Of a stretch of DNA of 64,000 bases, positions 23,064-34,745 are shown in pieces. Every line of letters starts with the position of its first letter. The stretch's first letter is position 1. The translations under genes were made by a program, and so were the position numbers. Below the pieces are notes generated by a model. It saw only the letters and a program-made list of their open reading frames with translations. It searched no databases and had not been told where the DNA came from. Source of the DNA: Oxyruncus cristatus. Taxonomy: Eukaryota > Chordata > Aves > Passeriformes > Cotingidae. The DNA lies in NCBI GenBank assembly GCA_013399855.1, contig VXAY01000162.1:24841-88840 (forward strand). Reading direction: 5' to 3'.

Positions 23064-25488
23064 TCCCTTTTTGCTTTAAAAGCAGTCAAATGATTTCATA
23101 GTCATAGCTAAGTTACAATTAAATAGCTGTGGTGTGATAGGTGTTGGTGGCAGGGAAAGGGCTAACAGTCTGAAAGGGTGGTGCTTCAGAAAGGAGTGGG
23201 AAAACTGGAATGAGGATTGAGCAAGTAACATAATTCTGAATATATGTGTATGCACACACTGTAGGCTTCACTGAGGTCTTATCATATTAGAAGACCAGGA
23301 TAAATCTGTTTACTGGGCAGGATCATAACTGGATGTGGAAAAACGTCATGATTGAAGGGTAAAGAAAGGGAAGCTAATAAAGGGGAGTGTGTGTTTCCAA
23401 AAGAAAAAAAAAATCTGGGGTCACAAATGAGTACAATGATACATTTTCTGATAACCTGTCTAGCAAGATTTAAAAGTATTGAGAAATACTTTGCCAAGGG
23501 CATGAATGCAAGCTTGTGAGGAAAAATATATCTCACTTAAGTCTTGGGCTTAGCATGCAACCAATAAAAATACCCTTTGTTTCAAAATCTGCCTTTCATT
23601 TGAATTTAACTTTCTAATATAAGCCATTTGATTTTAGCTCATGCATGTTCTTCTGATAAAGTCTTTTATCTCAGAAATTTTGCCAGGTCCTAAAGAATAT
23701 TTTCTCTTACACCATTTCCTGAGTCATGCTCTGAGCCTCTGATGATCTCATTGTTTCAGAGTACGCTTGCAATGGAAGTTATTTTCAGATCCTATGTAAT
23801 AAATTAAGACTAGTTAACACATTTCTTTGTCATTACTACACACCTAAGTGCCTAGAGGCCTGATATCACACCTCTCCCCTGAATAGTAGGGGAGTTTTTT
23901 CCCTTCCCTTGGTGAACCCTTATTCTCTGATATGTAAGCTTAATGTAAAAGATTACATAATTATTTTGCATGGCCAGGTATCCAATTGTGCTTCTCTCTC
24001 CAACAGCTTCCTTGCTAGGACTGTCTGTTCACTTCTGTTGCCAGCTTCTAGGTGACACTGCTTTGCAGTGCCCCTGAAGGTAGCAACAATGGTCTCTAAC
24101 TTGCTAAAATCTTTACTACCTGCCTCGATCTTGAGATGGTCAATTGTTTCTGAGGATATTTTCTCTAGTGCACACTTGCTACCTGCTACCTTGACGCGGT
24201 AGAAATGGAGTATGCCCAAATGGATGGTACAGCAAGAATTGCTGTTTTGTGTTATACCTGTTTTTCTTGGCAGAAAGGCATCATTTAGCTTTCAGGCTTA
24301 CCATATCTGACCCCATTCTTAGATGTACTCTGCAGATATGACCCTACCATATATTCCTTATTCTACTATAGTCCATTGGCTTTGCTCATCACTCTGGTTG
24401 TGAAGTTGTTATGGGACACTTGAGATCTTTCACACAAGTTCTGTTGGTTTCCACAACTTGAAAATACTTTTTTTTTTTGCATTACTACAGAAAAAGTCTT
24501 AAAATTCACTTAATAGTCTCCTCCATGTTGCATATTCTCCAGGAGGTCACAGAATATGTGATGTACTGTTCTGCACTCAGTGGAACTTGCCCTTTTTCCT
24601 GCTGCCTCTAAATTCTGAACAACTTGTCTGTTGCCTTTTTAGCAAACTTGGCAATGTTACCAAGTGCTTCTATTAGACAGACAAATTGCCTGTTTTTTGT
24701 GAGCATATTCAATTCTGACTCTCCTTGTTAGTATGCTAATGCCTAGGGTATGATTTTTCCAAGTCATTCTTCAGATTTTCCTTTCTAATTAGTAGCAGAT
24801 GGAAAATGCTCTATATGCACTGAATGTTGTTGCTAACAATTACTAATTAAGATTTTGCTAACAAAAAAAAAATCTTAATTACTTACTACTTTTCATTGAG
24901 TAGCATGAGTAGAGATTTCCTAAAATCTGACAGTTATAATATTTAAAATCCCAGTAGCTTTCTTTTGCTTCTAGAGGCAGTCTTTCTGTGATAATTTTTT
25001 CCTTTTATTTTCTTAATGGCCCTTTCTGTTAAGTATGAATTCACTTACTCTCTTCATGATGATCTGATTTTTATACATCTGCTATGATCAGGTGGCTTTT
25101 TTGCTTCTTTTTTAAGACCTGTGTTTAAGTGACTATGAGTTTAAACTGGACGTACTGCAATAGTAACCAAGCTACACTGAATTTTACCTGAGGAGGGCCA
25201 CCTCAACTTCAGCTGAATCCAGTCTTTTAACAAGGTAGATGTTCCTTCAGATTCACTCCTTTTTAGTTGGAAGAACAAAGGATCCTGCCCAAAGCTGGGA
25301 TCTATGAAGAAAAATGACTAAAATGGATGTTAACATGGAGGAAAGACTCTGAGAAGAAAACAAAAAGGTTGCAGAGAAGATATTTACCAAGGCATTAAAT
25401 GTAGAGGTTGAGAGACAAGTGAAAAGACTTTTTGAAAAAAAAAAAAAAAAAAAGATTCACTCTTATCACCTTGGTGAATTAAACTCCC
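23064..25488. other. Intergenic, no gene recognised
   Basis: This is AT-rich sequence with no recognised repeat. An 88-codon open frame on the - strand (24219-23953) matches no family I know and has no splice or promoter context. An inverted repeat lies at 24844-24881 and a poly-A run at 25436-25453. Confidence 0.5.
24844..24881. repeat. 13-bp inverted repeat (TAATTAAGATTTT)
   Basis: The arms 24844-24856 and 24869-24881 are exact reverse complements around a 12-base A-rich loop. Confidence 0.9.
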
Positions 25489-26063
25489 GTACTGAGTGAG
25501 TGTGGCCGAGGTGGAGCTAATATTCCCCAGACCAGCCCTCACAGTGCTGTGCTTTGCATCGGTAGCTAGAAGGGTGTGGTTAACACCCCAGTGTTCTGGC
25601 TACCTCTGAGCAGCATTCCCCAGCATCAGCATTGTCTCTCCAACGTTCCCCATGGCCAGGAAGCTGAGAGTGGGCAAGATCTTGGACACAGCCAGGACAG
25701 CTGACCCAAACTGACCAAAGGGATATTCCATGATATATGACATCTGCTCAGATATAAAAGTTAAGAGAAAGGGGGAGGGAGGAGCATGCATTTTTATGAC
25801 GTTTGTCTTCCGTAGCACCTGCTATGTGTACTGAAGCCCCACTTCCCAGGCAATGGCTGGACATCGCCTGCTGATGGGAAGTAGAGAATAGATCTTGTGT
25901 TTTACTTCGCTTCCATGTGCAGCCTTTTCTTTATCAAACTGCCTTTACCTTGATCTATAAGGGATTTGTGTCCATCTTATTTTCTTTCACACTGTCCTGC
26001 TGAGGAGGGGAGTGATAGAGCAGCTTGGTCAGCACCTGGTGTCCAGCTGGGGTCAACCCAACA
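25489..26063 (+). mobile_element. Solo LTR of an avian endogenous retrovirus family
   Basis: This is the fuller copy of the family also found inverted at 1102-1442. It starts near 'gtactgagtgagtgtggcc' and contains a TATA-like 'atataaaag' (25752-25759), then 'gggaagtagagaataga' where a polyadenylation signal is expected, degraded from AATAAA. It ends near 'ctggggtcaacccaaca'. No internal retroviral sequence adjoins it on either side. Boundaries are good to a few bases only. Confidence 0.6.
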
Positions 26064-28640
26064 AAACTCTGCTGTGTAACAGGTGTACAATCAAGGATAA
26101 GGATGCAAAATAACATAGCAGCTGAGACCTGTAAGAGGGTAATAACTGTAGGGAGAGAAGGAAGAAACATGCAAGAAAGATTTTTTTTTTTCTTTTCAGA
26201 ACTCTGAAAGAATGTGAAGATAGTCGTTGTTACCCCTTGTATTCCATTTAATGCCAGGGGGTCAATAGCCTTCTGTTTTCCTGTGATGAAAGCATACTGA
26301 ATTTCTGATAACTTCATTTGTCTTCTGGACATAAGCTGAGGGGACCGAATCCACTTGGCAGCTTTACTTACTTCTCACAATGACTGAAGATAGTTTCACA
26401 TGCATGTTGCATCCCTGTATTTGTCACAACTTTCTCCAAAACTTTCTTGCTTAGATCTCACCACATATCTATCAGGTGGAAAGTTATGGCATGTGACATT
26501 CCTTTGGGTTTATGTTTTATGCAACAATCTCATTGCAAAAACCATTTTCCAGTGCAATAGGAAACATCAGATCCTGGGAAACATCAGATTCTGTGATGCC
26601 AGGAGTATGTCAACACAGACACAAATCAATCATCTAGCTAATATAAAAAATCAGCTACATTTTCATAGGCAAGGCTTTGAGTCAGTTTGTGAAGCTTTAT
26701 TCAGTAACAGATAAGCACTCTATGCTTTTGCTTTCCACTTCTGTTCTTGCCATGTGTTGGTGCTTCCTACATGGATCCCAGTGGAGTCTGTACCAAAACA
26801 GTTACTCAGTACCAGCTGGTTCTGAATGTAAGAGCCATTCTTACATTGGAGAAGTCAGAGGTGTGTGATTTAAGTATTTATTGCACCAGCACCCTGTTAC
26901 CTTTTTGCTGGTGAACTGTTTCGTTCTTTAGAGTAGGGGTTCACTGTGGGTTCAGTGTAATCATTACTACTTCATTTTACCATGTAGAGGGAGCTGATGC
27001 TGATCATTTTCCTGTGTGTGCCTGAAATGCCAGGATATTTCTCTGCAAGTATCTCTGCCAGAATAAGCAGGCTACAGTCCTGCTACATTCCCTCCAGATC
27101 AGATTCCTTGTTACTGATGTGAGTGTCAGCTGCCTCGTAGGTATGGTGCATGAACCGCTGCTTGGTTGTGCCCCTGCAGTGTGGGACATTCTTGATGTAT
27201 GCAGGGATATTGGGAGAAATTTCTGATGGTGCTCTCATCTGCTGTTAAAGCCTGATCCTTTCAGAGTGCACAGTTTTGTTGTTTACCATTTCTGTAGTTT
27301 CTTATCTCTCTCCCCTTTCCTAATCCACTCCTCCCCTGAGCTGAATGATTGAACCTTTCCAGCCCTTCCAGGAATATGACTGGGCTGAAATGCGTATAAC
27401 TTGACTCATTTGGTGTCTTTTGTGAAGATGCTTCTAAAGGTAGAAATAAAAGGTACAAAGCATCAGGTCCTTTGCAGGCTTAAGACAAAAGTTGTTCCTC
27501 TACTCGAGTGCTGTGTGATGAGGAACCTTTTTTTCCTCTCTACGGGGAATTCATCTCTGGTCCAGTGCTGCATGGAAGTGTTATCGGTGAAGAATTGTTT
27601 TTGAGGTTTTTTTTGCACGGCGTGCCGTGGTAGCTGTTAAGGAGCAAGAGTGTATGACAAGGGATTTGAATATTTGCTCAGTGTGCTGACTCTTGTCTGC
27701 CCAGCTGGGCAGCCTGATTAAAATATGGGTGGCCTTATTCACATCATCTGCAGGACCATCACCAGTGCTGAGTGCTGGCGGAATAAGACATCTCTTCTGG
27801 ATGGTTGAATTTTTGCTAATCTTAAGCATCTCCTTCAGAAAAAAGTGAATAGCCTGAATATGAAGGTTTATAAAGAATGAGTAAATATGGAGTCAGGTGA
27901 ATTTCAGACCAAGTGGCAATATTTCAAAATTTAGCTAGCATAGGTCCTTTCATTTCAGATTTGTACACAGGTAGACTTTCAGTTTTACCCCACACGTGAT
28001 GGGTAGATAAATATTTTTTTTTCTCAGGAAGTCACAATGCAGGTACACAACATATCTGTAGCCCTGTGTCACAATATACTGTCAGCCAAATGATTGCTTG
28101 CATTTCTCTGCCTCCTCTACCATCACATTTTGAGAGGCCAGGAAGGCCACAGTAAAGTACAGACGAAGGGGAGGGAGTGACCCTAGTGTTGACTGTTGCA
28201 TCTGGAATGGCATGTTGTCATGTGCTGCTCAAAGGCAGTGAGAAAGAAGTGGAGGTAGTAGGTGTTTTTGTAGAGATATTATTGAGATTGGGTGCAGAAA
28301 TATACTGGATGTGTTTAGTGCTCCATCCTGTTCCAGCCACACAAATGCGAAACAGGTTCTGAGGTCTTGCAGCCATCAAACCTTTTACTACCTTATCCAC
28401 AGGTCATCCTGTGCCAGCCAGCTGAGTGCTTGTGCATGTTTCTGGGTATGTTATTTATGAGTATCAAGAAACTAAGTCGCTAGTACTCATGAAAATGTTC
28501 TCATTTCGCAGTGTTTGTGCAAAACTAAACCAGGATTTGAAGTTTCACGCTAAGCATTCTAAGGCGATGGGAGATAACCGCAAAAGTCATGCTCGGTGTT
28601 TTCATTGGCACTCGAAAAGAAAATAGTGTTGCATCCCGGT
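26064..28640. other. Intergenic, no gene recognised
   Basis: This is mixed-composition sequence with many short open frames lacking splice context or similarity. I see no clear repeat family or RNA gene. Confidence 0.5.
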
Positions 28641-28654
28641 TTAGTACGGCTGCC

Positions 28655-28830
28655 TTTTGGGAAGCGGGCAGTGCGGCGATTCGGGCAGCCTGGCGGTGCG
28701 CGGGACGCGCCGGGCGCGGCCGCCAGGTGGCAGCAGGGGCCCGCCCGGCGCGGCCGGAGCGGCGGTGCGGGCGGCGGGGACCCGCACGGGCAGCGCGGTC
28801 CGGCTGCGTCCCGGCCCCTGAGCCCGGGGA
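28655..28830. promoter_or_regulatory. Orphan CpG island
   Basis: About 175 bases are very GC-rich and full of CpG, isolated in AT-rich DNA about 7.3 kb beyond the GNPDA2 promoter. No coding exon or TATA box is evident. It could be a promoter of a non-coding RNA, an enhancer or an insulator. The open frames here on both strands reflect base composition. Confidence 0.65.
28718..28738 (+). promoter_or_regulatory. Candidate CTCF binding site
   Basis: The core CCGCCAGGTGGCAGCAGG fits the CTCF core consensus (CCNNNAGGNGGCAG-like). It is located inside the orphan CpG island. Confidence 0.55.
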
Positions 28831-28837
28831 GGTTAAA

Positions 28838-28897
28838 AAAGGACTCCAGCAGAATTTCTTTCGGTTCGTACTGTTGGAAATTCTGCTGGTGTCCTTT
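28838..28897 (+). ncRNA. Near-perfect 21-bp hairpin, possible small-RNA precursor
   Basis: Arms 28838-28858 and 28877-28897 pair at 20 of 21 positions, with one T-T mismatch at 28845/28890 and an 18-base loop. The size (60 bases, about 21-bp stem) resembles a microRNA precursor core, but lower-stem flanking pairing is weak. It lies at the edge of the orphan CpG island. A cruciform or chance palindrome is possible. The structure itself is certain; its expression is not known. Confidence 0.4.
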
Positions 28898-29689
28898 CGC
28901 CATTCTCTCTGGCCGGGCTGAGGTATGGCTTGAGAAGATCAGAAAGTGTTTTTACACCCTCGTTTGCAGAACGTGCGGCAAACTGCTGAGGGATGCTTAT
29001 CTGCACTCAGTATTGTGTATGCTATCACTTTAACTGGAGGCTTTCCCAGTCTACTCACACTTGGCTGCAGCAGCCGACTATCAAAGTAGTGCTTAGGAAA
29101 TGGTTATCGTGCAGTGCAGCTGCTGAACTGTGGGTCCTGCCTGGGTCACTGTTTCCTGAAAGGGAAGATAGTGGTTCTTGCCCGATGTGGGGATTTTACA
29201 GAAGAAACTAGAAAACAGAATTCTTCAACAAATTCTTCTTCCAGGAGAATTCCATTTCTGTAATCCTTATAAACAAGAGCAGCTGCCTGTCACCAAAGGG
29301 TGGGCTAACAGTACCATTTGTGGTTGTATATGTACCTGTTCCAGAGTCAAAACAGCTGATATACATGGGAGCCCCCTTTACAAACCTTTTTCCCCTCTTA
29401 ATGAATAATTGATTTTTTTTTTTTGGTAGGATTTTTGTTCTCATATGAGGACCCATGGATCTCCAGTGGGAATGCAGGTGTGTGGCTGTTCCCACCCATT
29501 CCACCCCTATCCGGGGACCAGTCAAAACTTCACACAGACTGTGGCACTGGAAAGTACTGATCATTCTCATCAGCTTGTTAGTATAATTTTGAAGTTTGAG
29601 AGATATAAATTATAACAAACTTAAATATTGCCTTTAGTAATCTATTTACATGTCTTAAAACTGTCTTAAAACTGTCTTAGGTTTATCGT
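28898..29689. other. Intergenic, no gene recognised
   Basis: No repeat or gene is recognised. A short tandem of 'actgtcttaaa' (about 29651-29678) is present near the right end. Confidence 0.5.
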
Positions 29690-29771
29690 GGTCATGTGAG
29701 GAAACATGGGATGAGAGAATATTTGGACATGACAAAGCTTCCAGAAAGTATGTTTAATTTATTAAACTGGT

Positions 29772-29772
29772 N
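29772..29772. other. Ambiguous base (N)
   Basis: A single undetermined base in the assembly. Confidence 1.
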
Positions 29773-29859
29773 GGGAACAAGTGCTGGCCTTTTTTTAATG
29801 CAGATTTTAAACACAGATGTTTAAAATGCAATACAGCTTAATATAAAAATGCAGGTGTG

Positions 29860-29884
29860 TATATATATATATATATATATATAT
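29860..29884. repeat. (TA)n microsatellite
   Basis: About 12 TA units in a row. An (AC)n run of about six units is nearby at 30039-30051. Confidence 0.97.
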
Positions 29885-30130
29885 TTACACTCAGATGATG
29901 TGTAAATATGTATTTATATATAATAGTTCGTTATTTTATTCAACCTGTTGGATTTTTGTTGCCATCTCTCAAGCTAAGAAGGTGATGATCAGCAGGCAGA
30001 GGAGTTGAAAGATGTTGTTGTGATGGCCAGGAGAACAACACACACACACACATCTTTCAGCAGAAGAACCAAAAAGCTCTCTTTATTAAAAAGCAGCCAA
30101 TGTCCTCTGTCAAGGGGTCTGCGGACCTGC

Positions 30131-33100
30131 CACTTACCCCCACAGAAAGACCTGAGGCCAGTATTGTCCCTTGCTCTCTAATACTGCATCCTTTTTCTCT
30201 TTAACAAAGTCCTTGTAGAGCCAGACTTTCCAAATACATACTCCTTTTTGAAGATCTAAAAATATACAGAATGCAACCCATTTACTTCAAAACCTATAAA
30301 ATCTATTCATACTCTAGAGGTGGAATAACACTGGTACGGAATTTGAAAAAATGTGCATGTCTTAATTCACCTCAAGGTTAGCGCAGTTTGTGAAGGGAAA
30401 TATATTTATGGTTGACGTTACCTTTGGCTTTAAGGGCTTTTAGCAGGCACTAGGGGAATCTTGAAACTATACCAGGATAGGCAGGCAGAAAGAATCTGCC
30501 ATTCCAGAATCTCCTGCATCTTCTAGGAGCACAGGGAAACAAATCACAGTCATAAAGTAAGAAAAGCAGGAAAGCGTGGGCAAATGTTTACAATGGCTAC
30601 TGTTTGCTAAACTCTTGGAGTAGCACCCAGAGACAATTTGTCAGAAAGATTAGTCTCTCTCCCTGTGGGCATGGATGTAAGGGTGGCATAAGCCAGATGA
30701 CTCACCCGAGCAGGGAGTTATGGTATGTCATTGGTCTTTGGTTGAGAGTTTGCACATAAGACTGAGTATGCCTCTCCATGCTCAGTGTGCTTTCCTAAAG
30801 ATCACACTCATTCTTTTTCCACCTTCCTCTCATAGTTTTTCTCTGTCATGTTAGATATCCTTCTCTGGCAGGAAGGATAGGGCCTCTCTTAGGCTTGCTT
30901 TGAACAATGTAGACAATGGGTAAAGACAGTTTTCAGTGAGTAATTTGTCTACCTAGATATAAAAATAGTTGCAGGCTTCACACTGCTTGTTGGCATGAGG
31001 TTGTTTTCATTCTCTTAGGCAACACTTATGACAATGCGCCATTTCACTTAATTTGTATTTTTTCAGGGATAGGAGTCTGTTAGCGGAAAACATGTACTTT
31101 GTGCTGAACTCCTTTCAAAAGTTTCAGGTTAGTTGCTGTCCATGTGTAGTGGGACAACAGCCAGTACATGGGGAGATATTTCTTTGGGCTACTCTAGCAG
31201 TCCCTCAGGATGTTTAGATAACACAGAAAACAGGCTTCACAGAAAGCCACCCTCTGTGGCTTTTCCTGAGGTACAAGGAATACTTTGAGAGAGATTCCAG
31301 GTTGTACTCTGGGAGCTGGGATGACCTGTGGGTTTGTGAAATGTTTGAAGAATTTGTAGATCCTGGCTTGTGCTGCAATCTCTTCTGTGTTGATCCTGCT
31401 CCCACCTCAGGGTTTTTATCTTGGAAGGACAGGGGCCTCTGCTTGTGGCAATAAGATTGTGAATAGAAAACCAGTTGGGGCAGGCTCAGGCCAGATCTTA
31501 ATACGAGATGTACTGGCCCCTACTAATTATTTGGATTAGCATATACAGAATTTTAAAAATTATTGCCTCTTTTCATCTATGCAGAGCAGAGATATGAATT
31601 AAAATGGGGGCACATTTGTGAGTGATGATAGCAAAAGCTTGAAGAAACGTTTCTTAAATAGATTTTAAAAAGAAGTTTGCCAGTATAATTAATCTCTAAA
31701 TTTTATTACACTTATTCCTAGAATGACTTTAAGCCTGTAGTAGCAATGAGCCTGAGTTTCTAATTGCTTGTTGTCACATATCCACCTCTCTATTTTTCAT
31801 ACCTCTGGTAAGGTTATAAAGCCTTACTAAGAAATAAAATGTATTTTTGTACTGTGATATGTATGTGCTTCCATGAGGCAGATGAAAGTAGAGGGTGCTC
31901 TGAATGTGAACGATGGTTGCAAATTGTGATTTTTAGCTGTTGGTCTTATTTGTGGCTGGAATCACTGGAACTTACACATGGCATGTTGGGCTGCTTGCAC
32001 TTTGAAATTCAATCTCATGCCTATGTTGCTACAACTGACATCTGTTTCGGTAACCTGCAGCCAATGTTCCCCATGAGTTTCTGTAATTGCTGTTGGCAAG
32101 TGACACAGCCAGATTATGTCTAGGAGTAGATGCTCCTGCTGATTTCAATTTAGGCAAGGCATGAATTCACAAACAAGAAGCCACAAACAGTTGGAATGAG
32201 TCAGATCTTAACTGATCCATTGATATATAGTAGGGGTGTACTGAGAACAAATCACATGGACTGTTTTTAGCATACAGATGGCCATGTGCTTAAAGAAGAT
32301 CTTCTCTGTTCATTTTAGGGATATATCAAATGCATTTTGACTAAGAATAAGGGACAGTTGCCTCCATCCTTTCAGCTGCTTCCAATTCGAAACCAAGAAG
32401 CACCCACAATACTAAATTCCTTTCCCCATCATAGAATCTGCTGGGCTAAATGGACCTTTGGTTTGATCCATTACAGCTGTTCTTGTATTCTTAAAAATTA
32501 AAATTGACTTGCTTGCTTGCATATTTATCTACAGATGGGGAACTTTCCTGACACAGCAGAAGCCAGCTGAGAAGAACATGCTGTTGGTCAATGCTGTAGA
32601 AAAACAGTGTAAGCTGGAAATACAAAGAAAAGCTGAGAGAATCCAACACAGAAGTGAAGATGGTGCTTGTGGGAGAGAACCACTAAAGAGAAGAGGTGAT
32701 ACTGAGAAATATGTTCCTACTGCCTCCCACCCTGCATGGGTTGGGTGTCATTTCTGTGCACAGTGGTCCAAAAAAAAATTTGTGTCAGGGTTTAAGTAAC
32801 ATGGTGGTCTCTTACAGGTTTTCAGTCATGCACATGAATTTAATTTGCAAAACCTTTTACTGTACAAGTTTAATTGTGCTTCTTGTACTATGCCGTCTCA
32901 TCTAATGAACTTCCCCAAAAGAATCTGAAACTCCTCACTTGAGTTCCAGCTGCTGACACTGTGGTAAAGCGATGTACTGAGGGCAAGCAGCAGTTACGTA
33001 TTTCACTAAAGAGTCCCCATAATCCCAGAGGTTTTCCTGAAAGGCATGGCAATTTGTTGAAGTGTTTATCTTTCCTGCATGTCTCCTAAGTAGGGAGGCA

Positions 33101-33483
33101 CCAAACTTTTGGCTTGGAAATTCCTCTGATGATCCTCCAGTGCGTAGGATCACAAAGAAATGTTATGCTGTGCTATTTAAGCCTGAAAGTTTAATTTGGA
33201 CAGTAATTGTGAAGTAAAATTCTGATTCAGAGAAAGGATTGGTGAATCATTTGTGATATACCTACATTTTGAATTTATCCATGTTGTTTGTATGAAAATA
33301 AGCAGAAAAAACCCCAAGATATTGTTCTTGCTGTTTTTTACCTCCCCCCCTCCCCCCTTTGGACTAATTTTTGTTATCCAGGAAAAATATGCATTTTTCT
33401 TTGTGATGAAGAGAAAAATTGCTTGTGCATCTCATGTTGCACTTGATAACCTGAAATATGTTCCAGGAAAGACCATTTTGTTT
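30131..33483. other. Intergenic, no gene recognised
   Basis: AT-rich sequence with scattered short open frames, none with recognisable similarity or a convincing exon context. Confidence 0.5.
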
Positions 33484-34745
33484 CACAGAATCACAGAATT
33501 GTTTAGATTGGAAAAGACCTCTAAGATCATCAAGTCCGACCATTAACCTGACACTCTCAAGTCCACCACTAAACCTTGTCTTTAAGCACCACATCTACAT
33601 GCTTTTTGAACATCACATTCCAAGGATGGTGATTCTACCACATTCCTGGGCAGCTCGTTCCAATGCTTAGCAACATTTTCAGTGAAGAAAATTTTCCAAA
33701 TATACATTCTGAATCTCCCCTGACACAACTTGAGCGTGTTTTCTCTTGTCCTGCCACTTGCTACCTGGGAGTAACCTCCTTTCAGGTAGTTGTAGAAAAT
33801 GGGAAGATCCCCTCTGAGCCTACTTTTCTCCAGGCTAAACACTCCCAGCCTCCTCAGCAGCTCCTTGTAAGACTTGTGCTCCAGACCCTTCAGCAGCTTT
33901 GTTGCTCTTCTCTGGACCTGCTCCAGCACCTCAGTGTCTTTCTTGTCATGAGTGGCCCAAAACTGAACACTGGCTTCAAGGTGGGGCCCCACCAGTGCCA
34001 AGTACAGGGGCAGAATCACTTCCCTGGTCCTGCTGGCCACACTGTTTCTGATACAGTCCAGGATGCCATTGGCCTTCGTGGCCACCTGGGCACACTCTGG
34101 CTCATGTTCAGCTGCTGTTGACCAGCACCCCCAGGTCCTTTTCCACTGGGCAGCTTTCCAGCCACCCTTCTGCAACCCTGTGACCTGTTATTGTGACCCA
34201 ACTGCAGGACCCAGAGCTTCACCTGGATGAACCTCATACCATTGGCCTCAGCCTGCTCAATCCATCCTGTCCAGATCCCTCTGCAAAGCCTTCCTACCCG
34301 CCAGCAGATCAACACTCCCACCCAATTTGATGTCATCTCTGAACTTGCAGAGAGTGCACTCAATCCCCTAATTCAGATCATCAGTAAAGATATTAAATGG
34401 GATTGGCCCTAATATTGAGGCCTGAGGAACACTACTCATGACTGGCTGCCAGCTGGATGTAACTTCATTCACCACCTCTCTTTGGGCCGGCCATACAGAC
34501 AGTGAAGAGTGCTCCCATCCAATCCACGAGCAGAAAGTTTCTCTTGGAGAATGCTGTGGGAAATGGTGCAAAAGCTTTACTAAAGTCCAGGTAGACAGCA
34601 TCCACAACCTTTCTACAAAGTGTGTCACTTTGTCTTAGAAGGAGATCAGGTTGGTCAAACAGAACCTTTCTTTCATGAACCTGTGCTGGCTGGGCCTGAT
34701 CCCCTGACTGTCCTGTATGTTCCATGTGATCTCCTGTAGCCTCTT
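33484..34745 (-). mobile_element. CR1 LINE, 5'-truncated, degenerate
   Basis: The 3' end is at 33484 ('tcacagaatcacagaattg', 'agatcatcaagtccgacc'). Going up in coordinate, the - strand holds broken CR1 ORF2: [56 protein letters not shown] in one frame, and upstream RT pieces ([36 protein letters not shown]) in other frames. The catalytic FADD region is disrupted. Several frameshifts separate these pieces. Confidence 0.92.

Larger units (their letters stand above)
29690..30130 (-). mobile_element. Possible degenerate LTR remnants
   Basis: Two blocks look like reverse-oriented LTR pieces: 'gaaacatgggatgagagaat' with 'aagcttccagaaag...tttaatttattaaa', and 'aagctctctttattaaaaag', which holds AATAAA on the - strand. 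They surround a TA microsatellite. The assignment is by general resemblance only. Confidence 0.3.

Noticed and set aside
23953..24219. 88-codon minus-strand frame with balanced amino-acid composition
   Set aside because: There is no promoter, splice or homology evidence, and surrounding sequence has no coding character.
28559..29033. Open frames of 110-145 codons on both strands over the orphan CpG island
   Set aside because: Same GC effect; the peptides are Arg/Gly/Ala-rich and no frame extends into recognisable protein sequence.
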